Shown here: positions 58,591 through 64,000 of the stretch, piece by piece
How positions within the stretch are numbered: the stretch's first letter is position 1
Layout: every line of letters starts with the position of its first letter
Origin: Vibrio casei
GTDB lineage: Bacteria > Pseudomonadota > Gammaproteobacteria > Enterobacterales > Vibrionaceae
Direction: 5' to 3'
Assembly: GCF_002218025.2 (NCBI RefSeq)
Contig: NZ_AP018680.1
Coordinates: 310,001-374,000 of the forward strand
Length of the DNA: 64,000 bases
The notes under the pieces: generated by a model
What the model saw: only the letters and a program-made list of their open reading frames with translations
What the model was told of the DNA's origin: nothing
Database searches by the model: none
Program-made: the position numbers and the translations under genes

Positions 58591-59508
58591 TTATTGCTCG
58601 CTTAATTGCGCGGAAGTTTTTGTTTTATCAGAGTGTAAAGTATCAGCTTTTAATTGGTGCGCATAAGGCGTCCTAAGTACGGTTACTTCACCCTCTTCCA
58701 TACTTGAATCAAAGCGAATTTGGTTTTTAGCGAATAGATTAATAACCGTTGAGCCAAGTTTAAAACGGCCCATTTCTTCGCCTTTTTTGAGTCGAATGGC
58801 TTTTTCGCCTTTCGTGTCATAATTCCAACGGTGTACGGAAGAGCCTGTTGGCGGGGTAATGGTGCCGTCCCATACCACCTCAATACTGCCAACGATAGTG
58901 GCACCGACAAGCACTTGAGCCATTGGGCCAAATTCAGTATCGAAAATACACACCACACGTTCATTACGCGCAAAAAGATTTGGTACGTTCGCGGCGGTTA
59001 ATGGGTTAACCGAGAAAAGATCGCCTGGCACATAAATCATTTGGCGAAGGATACCATCACATGGCATATGAACACGGTGATAATCGCGAGGTGAAAGATA
59101 TAAGGTTGCAAATTCACCATCGATGAACTCATCCGCTAAGGCTTTATCGCCACCTAATAATTCTTTCGCTGAAAAATCATGTCCTTTTGCTTGAATTAAG
59201 CGACCATTTTCAATCGGACCAAACTGGCTGGTGCGAGCATCAGCAGGATGAACAATGACACTATTCCCTTCAGTAATAGGGCGTACGCCTTCTTTTAATT
59301 CACGAACAAAAAATTCGTTAAAGCTATTAAAGTAAGCAGGATCGGAATGAACAGCATCATCCATATTGACGTTATATTGCTTGATGAACCAGCGAATAAA
59401 GGCGGTCGTGAGGCTGCCCATTTTGGCTGAGGCCAATTTACCCATCAAACGAGTTAAACCATGTTGTGGGATCCAATATTGCAGAGTCACTTTCATTTTA
59501 TCTATCAC
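58591..59508 (-). CDS. psd: Phosphatidylserine decarboxylase proenzyme
   Basis: Makes phosphatidylethanolamine. The 305-residue proenzyme has [14 protein letters not shown] with the catalytic His/Asp region and the self-cleavage motif [11 protein letters not shown], where cleavage at Gly-Ser creates the pyruvoyl group. The GTG at 59508 has GGAT at good spacing and gives the family N-terminus; an ATG at 59496 is the alternative. Lies downstream of rsgA. Confidence 0.95.
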   Translation of the reverse strand: MIDKMKVTLQYWIPQHGLTRLMGKLASAKMGSLTTAFIRWFIKQYNVNMDDAVHSDPAYFNSFNEFFVRELKEGVRPITEGNSVIVHPADARTSQFGPIENGRLIQAKGHDFSAKELLGGDKALADEFIDGEFATLYLSPRDYHRVHMPCDGILRQMIYVPGDLFSVNPLTAANVPNLFARNERVVCIFDTEFGPMAQVLVGATIVGSIEVVWDGTITPPTGSSVHRWNYDTKGEKAIRLKKGEEMGRFKLGSTVINLFAKNQIRFDSSMEEGEVTVLRTPYAHQLKADTLHSDKTKTSAQLSEQ

Positions 59509-59626
59509 GTGAATATCCGTTTTTGTTGAACATTTCGCACAAAGCGACGAAAAGGGTCGCTGATTTTACTCAAAAGTGAATTCATTGTCAGCTTTTGAAT
59601 GTGTATATCTAAAACCCTTGGATAGC

Positions 59627-60679
59627 TTATAAATCTTTCTTATTTTTAGAAAATTGTCGGTTAGCTTTGTTTTCGCCCATACTGTCGATGATGCGATGAT
59701 AGTTTTCAAAGCGTACGCGAGGGATGTCACCTTTTTCGACGGCCTCACGGAGTAAGCAGCCAGGGTCATCATTATGTTTACAATCACGGAATTTACATCC
59801 TCCAAGGTAAGGACGAAATTCAATAAAAGCTTGGGTCACTTCATCGGCTTCTAGGTGCCATAAACCAAATTCGCGCACTCCAGGAGAGTCAATTAAATCA
59901 CCGCCTTTAGGGAAATGATATAACCGCGCTGTCGTCGTTGTATGTTGACCTAAACCTGAGTTTTCAGAGACATCACCTTCCAATACTTTTACTTCAGGCA
60001 TTAAGGCATTTACTAAACTGGATTTACCCACGCCAGATTGGCCAACGAAAATACTTAATCGATCTTTTAAAGCATCTTGCAGCTCCGATAAACCATCTTC
60101 AGTTTCTCGGCTTACAAACAAAACATCATAACCAATGGTTTTATAATGACTTAACGCTTGTTGATATTGCGCTTCTTCACCGGTAGGAATAAGGTCAGTT
60201 TTATTTAATACAATCAATGGTGCAATATGCAAGGTTTCAGCCGCAATCAGATAACGGTCGATAATGTTTAATGATAGCTCTGGCAAGACAGAAGAAACGA
60301 TCACCATCTGGTTGACATTAGAAGCAACGGGTTTCACCCCATCGTAGTAATCTGGACGCACCAATACTGAGCTACGAGGTTCTACTGCTTCGACTACACC
60401 AGAAATACCGGCCATGGATTCAAGACCCGGCCGCCAAATTACACGATCACCAGATACCAAACTCTCGATGCCTCGGCGTAAATTACATCGTTGAATTTCA
60501 CCGGTTTCTAAGTCTTCAATATCAGCATGTTGACCAAAGCGAGAAATGACTAAGCCTTTTTGCATGCCACCCAACATGTTTTCATCCCATTGGATTGAAT
60601 CTTCTTGGGCTAAACGCTTTTTTTGATTGGTTCGAACTCGGCGAACTTGGCCTTTCGTGAGTTTTTGCTTTTTTGCCAC
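59627..60679 (-). CDS. rsgA: Ribosome small-subunit GTPase RsgA
   Basis: Circularly permuted GTPase for 30S maturation, 350 residues. An OB domain is followed by the GTPase with G4 VLNKTDL, G1 [10 protein letters not shown] and G3 DSPGVREFG in permuted order, then the zinc-binding [14 protein letters not shown]. The N-terminus is highly basic. Divergent from orn. Confidence 0.96.
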   Translation of the reverse strand: MAKKQKLTKGQVRRVRTNQKKRLAQEDSIQWDENMLGGMQKGLVISRFGQHADIEDLETGEIQRCNLRRGIESLVSGDRVIWRPGLESMAGISGVVEAVEPRSSVLVRPDYYDGVKPVASNVNQMVIVSSVLPELSLNIIDRYLIAAETLHIAPLIVLNKTDLIPTGEEAQYQQALSHYKTIGYDVLFVSRETEDGLSELQDALKDRLSIFVGQSGVGKSSLVNALMPEVKVLEGDVSENSGLGQHTTTTARLYHFPKGGDLIDSPGVREFGLWHLEADEVTQAFIEFRPYLGGCKFRDCKHNDDPGCLLREAVEKGDIPRVRFENYHRIIDSMGENKANRQFSKNKKDL

Positions 60680-60784
60680 AGGTTATATTTATTCCCTATT
60701 GGATATTCTAAATTCACACAGAGTGTGTTTTTCAATATAAGGGGAGTATGATACCTCTTTTCTGAATAAAAAAGGCAAAGATCT

Positions 60785-61342
60785 ATGTCATTAAATGCGT
60801 CTTTCAATGACCAAAACCTTATTTGGGTTGATTTGGAAATGACAGGGCTTGATCCTGAAACCCATAAAATAATTGAAATAGCGTCGATTGTTACTGATAG
60901 TGAATTGAACATTCTGGCTGAAGGGCCTGTATTGGCCATTCATCAATCAGAAGAAGAACTTGCTAAGATGGATGATTGGTGTACCAACACTCATACCAAT
61001 AGTGGCTTGGTGAAACGAGTACAAGACAGTACTATTACTGAAGATGATGCGGTGACTCAAACGATAGCTTTTCTTGAAAAGTGGGTGCCTAAAGGTCAAT
61101 CACCGATTTGTGGTAACAGTATTGGGCAAGATCGTCGTTTCTTATACAAACACATGCCAACATTAGAAGAATATTTTCATTATCGTTATGTTGACGTGAG
61201 CACGATTAAAGAGCTAACTCGTCGCTGGCAACCAGAGTTACTGGATGGATTTTCAAAAACAGGCAGTCACCTAGCTTTGGATGATATTCGTGAATCGATT
61301 GCTGAACTAAAATATTATCGAGCTTCGGTGTTTAAAATTTAG
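60785..61342 (+). CDS. orn: Oligoribonuclease
   Basis: DEDDh 3'-5' exonuclease that degrades nanoRNA and pGpG, and so closes the c-di-GMP degradation route. [11 protein letters not shown] (D and E), [10 protein letters not shown] (D), and [10 protein letters not shown] (H and D) give all catalytic residues. 185 residues. Followed by the tRNA array as in E. coli (glyVXY). Confidence 0.97.
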   Translation: MSLNASFNDQNLIWVDLEMTGLDPETHKIIEIASIVTDSELNILAEGPVLAIHQSEEELAKMDDWCTNTHTNSGLVKRVQDSTITEDDAVTQTIAFLEKWVPKGQSPICGNSIGQDRRFLYKHMPTLEEYFHYRYVDVSTIKELTRRWQPELLDGFSKTGSHLALDDIRESIAELKYYRASVFKI

Positions 61343-61422
61343 CTCTTTTTCGGTTATAAGCGTTGTCGTGTTTCTTTTTCAATCAGTTGAAGCGTTATTT
61401 TGATTTTTTTTCAAACTAACAC

Positions 61423-61450
61423 TTGCATCAAAAAAAAATGCTCTTATAAT
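61423..61450 (+). promoter_or_regulatory. Promoter of the tRNA array
   Basis: TTGCAT (61423-61428) and TATAAT (61445-61450) are 16 bases apart, followed by TCGCAGCCC, a GC-rich discriminator typical of stringently controlled stable-RNA promoters. An A/T-rich stretch sits upstream. Confidence 0.8.
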
Positions 61451-61516
61451 TCGCAGCCCTGAACAACGGAAGACGTTCAGGTTAATGAGTTCTAGAAATA
61501 ACTAGGTTCATATGCT

Positions 61517-61592
61517 GCGACACTAGCTCAGCTGGTAGAGCGCAACCTTGCCAAGGTTGAGGTCACGAGTTCGAGCCTCGTGTGTCGCTCCA
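61517..61592 (+). tRNA. tRNA-Gly(GCC), copy 1
   Basis: 76 nt with encoded CCA. Acceptor GCGACAC pairs with GTGTCGC; anticodon loop TTGCCAA with GCC; T-arm ACGAG TTCGAGC CTCGT. Confidence 0.97.
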
Positions 61593-61657
61593 ATTTCTTG
61601 TTTAATTGAGAGGTTGGAAAGGTAAAGTTATCATTGTACTTAACAATGACATCCGGA

Positions 61658-61734
<77 letters not shown>

Positions 61735-61744
61735 CATTAAAAGA

Positions 61745-61825
61745 TGTTATGAACACGCTAGCTCATCGGGCCAGCACTTCATAAAATCGGCGAAGGACGT
61801 AGATTTAAACCTGCTTCTGGAACCA
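61745..61825 (+). pseudogene. Degenerate tRNA-fMet-derived copy 1
   Basis: Retains CATCGGG, CAT within CACTTCATAAAATC, a T-arm-like stretch and a CCA end, but acceptor and anticodon stems do not pair. Confidence 0.7.
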
Positions 61826-61861
61826 CATTAAAATGAATGGCTAAATTTAGCGGTTTATTAC

Positions 61862-61937
61862 GCGACACTAGCTCAGCTGGTAGAGCGCAACCTTGCCAAG
61901 GTTGAGGTCACGAGTTCGAGCCTCGTGTGTCGCTCCA
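61862..61937 (+). tRNA. tRNA-Gly(GCC), copy 2
   Basis: Identical to copy 1 over the mature 76 nt. Followed immediately by a decayed Gly copy. Confidence 0.97.
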
Positions 61938-61953
61938 ATTTAGAATACGAAAC

Positions 61954-62040
61954 ATGAGTGCACTTATGGCAAAGTGCAACCTAGTCAAGGTTGAGGTCAC
62001 GCCTAAACCTTGAAGATCGGGAGCCTCGTGTGTCGCTCCA
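61954..62040 (+). pseudogene. Degenerate tRNA-Gly-derived copy 1
   Basis: The anticodon stem CAACC/GGTTG is intact, but the loop reads TAGTCAA (GTC in the anticodon position and A at position 33). The T-arm has been replaced by about 20 unrelated bases. The last 20 bases and CCA are identical to tRNA-Gly. Confidence 0.75.
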
Positions 62041-62105
62041 ATTTCTTGTTTAATTGAGAGGTTGGAAAGGTAAAGTTATCATTGTACTTAACAATGACAT
62101 CCGGA

Positions 62106-62182
<77 letters not shown>

Positions 62183-62192
62183 CATTAAAAGA

Positions 62193-62274
62193 TGTTATGA
62201 ATAGGTTAGCTCGTCGGGCTCAGCACTTCATAAAATCGGCGAAGGACGTAGGTTTAAACCTGCTTCTGGAACCA
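62193..62274 (+). pseudogene. Degenerate tRNA-fMet-derived copy 2
   Basis: Same decayed form as at 61745, beginning ATGAATAGGTTAGCTCG; retains GTAGGTTTAAACCTGC and CCA. Confidence 0.7.
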
Positions 62275-62310
62275 CATTAAAATAAATGGCTAAATTTAGC
62301 GGTTTATTAC

Positions 62311-62386
62311 GCGACACTAGCTCAGCTGGTAGAGCGCAACCTTGCCAAGGTTGAGGTCACGAGTTCGAGCCTCGTGTGTCGCTCCA
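62311..62386 (+). tRNA. tRNA-Gly(GCC), copy 3
   Basis: Identical to copy 1. Confidence 0.97.
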
Positions 62387-62451
62387 ATTTCTTACTTAAT
62401 CGAGAAGTTGGAAAGGTAAAGTTTTCATTGTACTTAACAATGACATCCGGA

Positions 62452-62528
<77 letters not shown>

Positions 62529-62538
62529 CATTAAAAGA

Positions 62539-62621
62539 TGTTATGAATAGGTTAGCTCGTCGGGCTCAGCACTTCATAAAATCGGCGAAGGATGTAGGTT
62601 TAAATCCTACTTCTGGAACCA
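62539..62621 (+). pseudogene. Degenerate tRNA-fMet-derived copy 3
   Basis: Like copies 1 and 2, but its T-stem is fully paired (GTAGG/CCTAC around TTTAAAT), unlike the others. Confidence 0.7.
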
Positions 62622-62658
62622 ACATTAAAATAAATGGCTAAATTTAGTGGTTTATTAC

Positions 62659-62734
62659 GCGACACTAGCTCAGCTGGTAGAGCGCAACCTTGCCAAGGTT
62701 GAGGTCACGAGTTCGAGCCTCGTGTGTCGCTCCA
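62659..62734 (+). tRNA. tRNA-Gly(GCC), copy 4
   Basis: Identical to copy 1. Confidence 0.97.
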
Positions 62735-62799
62735 ATTTCTTGTTTAATCGAGCAGTTGGAAAGGTAAAGTTTTCATTGTACTTAACAATGACATCCGGA

Positions 62800-62876
<77 letters not shown>

Positions 62877-62886
62877 CATTAAAAGA

Positions 62887-62968
62887 TGTTATGAACACGC
62901 TAGCTCGTCGGGCTCAGCACTTCATAAAATCGGCGAAGGACGTAGGTTTAAAGCTGCTTCTGGAACCA
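62887..62968 (+). pseudogene. Degenerate tRNA-fMet-derived copy 4
   Basis: Same decayed form; the T-arm reads GTAGGTTTAAAGCTGC, with pairing further reduced. Confidence 0.7.
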
Positions 62969-63004
62969 CATTAAAATAAATGGCTAAATTTAGCGGTTTA
63001 TTAC

Positions 63005-63080
63005 GCGACACTAGCTCAGCTGGTAGAGCGCAACCTTGCCAAGGTTGAGGTCACGAGTTCGAGCCTCGTGTGTCGCTCCA
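63005..63080 (+). tRNA. tRNA-Gly(GCC), copy 5
   Basis: Identical to copy 1. The last intact tRNA of the array. Confidence 0.97.
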
Positions 63081-63096
63081 AATTAGAATACGAAAC

Positions 63097-63194
63097 ATGA
63101 GTGCACTTATGGCAAAGTGCAACCTAGTTAAGGTTGAAGTTACGCCTAAACTTTGTCTCTTTCTTAAAAGAGAATCGGGAATCTTGTGTAGCGA
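63097..63194 (+). pseudogene. Degenerate tRNA-Gly-derived copy 2
   Basis: Homologous to 61954-62040, more decayed: loop TAGTTAA within CAACC/GGTTG, no CCA end. Confidence 0.65.
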
Positions 63195-63202
63195 TAAAAA
63201 AT

Positions 63203-63232
63203 AAAAAACGATCTCATTGGAGATCGTTTTTT
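63203..63232 (+). terminator. Terminator of the tRNA array
   Basis: AAAAAACGATCTC pairs perfectly with GAGATCGTTTTTT around ATTG. Confidence 0.93.
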
Positions 63233-63235
63233 ATT

Positions 63236-63787
63236 CTCTGCAATATATGATAAACCCTATGATTACGGTTAACTTAAAATCTAGGTGTGATGATTCTTAA
63301 AATATAAATTCAGTTTTGACTGGATTTCTGCTCTTTGAATACTAAGATTTATATCTTGAAGCATTATGTTGCTTCGAATCGATACTCTGCTAGTGATAAC
63401 ATTCCTTGTATATATACCGTCTACTGCATGATGGTTGTATATATTTCCAGGAAATAAACTATTTATCTACATATTTATCCACAGACTATATTTTGTGGAT
63501 AAGTTGGTGTGTAAGTTGTTTTTTAGTTGTAGTAAAGCAGTACTTTGGATGGATCTATTCGTTTTTATATTATTTAAACAAAAGGTTTAATTTTATCTAA
63601 GGTATTGTTTTTACTTTGCTTTATTTTATTCCTGTATAAAAAAACAGGGGTATAAAAGGATCTTTATTTGATTTTTACTTGATCTTTATCATTTATTTTG
63701 AATGTGTTTAACTTTTTGTTACGCCCTGTCACATCGTTAATTTTGTCACTTTTTCCACATATCAATAATTTTTGGAGATTCATATCA
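63236..63787. other. AT-rich non-coding gap with DnaA boxes (datA-like)
   Basis: 552 bases with no credible gene. Two exact DnaA boxes lie in inverted orientation (TTATCCACA at 63475-63483, TGTGGATAA at 63494-63502), with one-mismatch boxes TTATCTACA (63463-63471) and TTTTCCACA (63751-63759). TATCAATAATTTT at about 63760 is one base off the IHF consensus. E. coli datA lies, as I recall, in the same neighbourhood (glyVXY/queG). Confidence 0.6.
63463..63502. promoter_or_regulatory. DnaA-box cluster
   Basis: Three DnaA boxes in 40 bases: one with a single mismatch and two exact, the exact pair facing each other with 10 bases between. Confidence 0.75.
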
Positions 63788-64000
63788 CTAAGCATCCCTT
63801 GGTAAGCCTTTTCCTATAATTCTAACTAAACGTTCTAGTTTAGTATTTCGTTCTAAATTTTTGTGTTTATTGCGTTGTTCTGATAAAGCCCAGTGTATAT
63901 GTATATCAAGTACATTGGATATACCTAAGCGAGACTCAAGGACTTTTATAATGCTTTCTGAAAAAGGAGCATTGCCAAGCGCTACGGCAATATTTCGAAG
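63788..64000 (-). CDS. queG: Epoxyqueuosine reductase QueG, C-terminal part (runs off the window)
   Basis: 71 codons to a TAG stop at 63788-63790. The translation opens LRNIAVALGNAPFSESIIK, the conserved HEAT-like C-terminal end of QueG, and ends GKGLPRDA. QueG performs the last step of queuosine synthesis in tRNA. The position after orn and the tRNA array matches E. coli. Confidence 0.85.
   Translation of the reverse strand, partial: LRNIAVALGNAPFSESIIKVLESRLGISNVLDIHIHWALSEQRNKHKNLERNTKLERLVRIIGKGLPRDA

Noticed and set aside
63406..63600. A 64-codon frame in the DnaA-box gap
   Set aside because: Its product is a low-complexity Tyr/Phe/Leu peptide from AT-rich DNA with no ribosome-binding site.
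63236..63787. A chromosomal replication origin
   Set aside because: DnaA boxes are few, there is no 13-mer unwinding region or mnmG/mioC/dnaA neighbourhood, and the gap follows orn and tRNA genes; a titration or datA-like site is the better reading.

Overview
The window looks like the main chromosome of a gammaproteobacterium of the Vibrionaceae, most likely a Vibrio or close relative. The evidence is gene content and order: gpmI with envC, yibN-secB-gpsA-cysE, groESL, epmB/efp, frdABCD next to epmA, psd-rsgA-orn, a Gly/initiator-Met tRNA array, then queG. I assign no species.

Layout. Positions 1-780 hold tandem copies of a palindrome-rich intergenic repeat. Positions 792-9222 hold a Wza/Wzb/Wzc polysaccharide export and phosphoregulation set, divergent from a WecA-like initiating transferase, UDP-glucose dehydrogenase and a DHH phosphoesterase. 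Positions 9649-14154 hold a lipoprotein with G/V-rich quasi-repeats, followed by a TpsB/ShlB-type outer-membrane transporter gene broken by an IS3-family element (12025-13654). A GGDEF diguanylate cyclase, envC and gpmI follow to 19491. Positions 19700-21500 carry a second block of palindromic repeats, into which an IS110/IS1111-type element has inserted. yibN, secB, gpsA and cysE follow, with a 15-copy GTTAA microsatellite between secB and gpsA. Positions 25373-34849 are a compact Tad (Flp) pilus locus with a consensus CRP site upstream and no visible tadZ or rcpB. Next come a MATE transporter, a third repeat block, groESL, and a two-gene unit that fits the folate-independent methionine synthase MesD with its partner MesX (DUF1852). 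modF, mgtC, acuI, a LysR regulator, epmB and efp follow. Positions 48432-51107 are a Zur-box-preceded metal ABC operon whose genes are joined by ATGA overlaps. It starts with an unannotated 43-residue membrane peptide, and its permease gene has an in-frame amber codon. frdABCD, an outer-membrane protein gene split at a C7 tract, epmA, a DMT transporter, ugpQ, psd, rsgA and orn lead into nine intact tRNA genes mixed with six decayed tRNA copies. The window ends in an AT-rich gap with DnaA boxes and the 3' end of queG.

How genes work together. EpmA and EpmB modify Lys34 of EF-P, and all three are here. The polysaccharide export genes, the diguanylate cyclase, the Tad pilus and the lipoprotein/TpsB pair are all surface or biofilm functions. 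Several loci look switchable or decaying: the C7 tract, the GTTAA repeat, the amber codon and the IS-split tpsB. The most interesting leads are the putative non-canonical lipoprotein/TpsB pair, the phase-variable outer-membrane protein, the small Zur-linked peptide, the datA-like gap after the tRNA array, and the hairpin repeat family targeted by the IS1111-type element.
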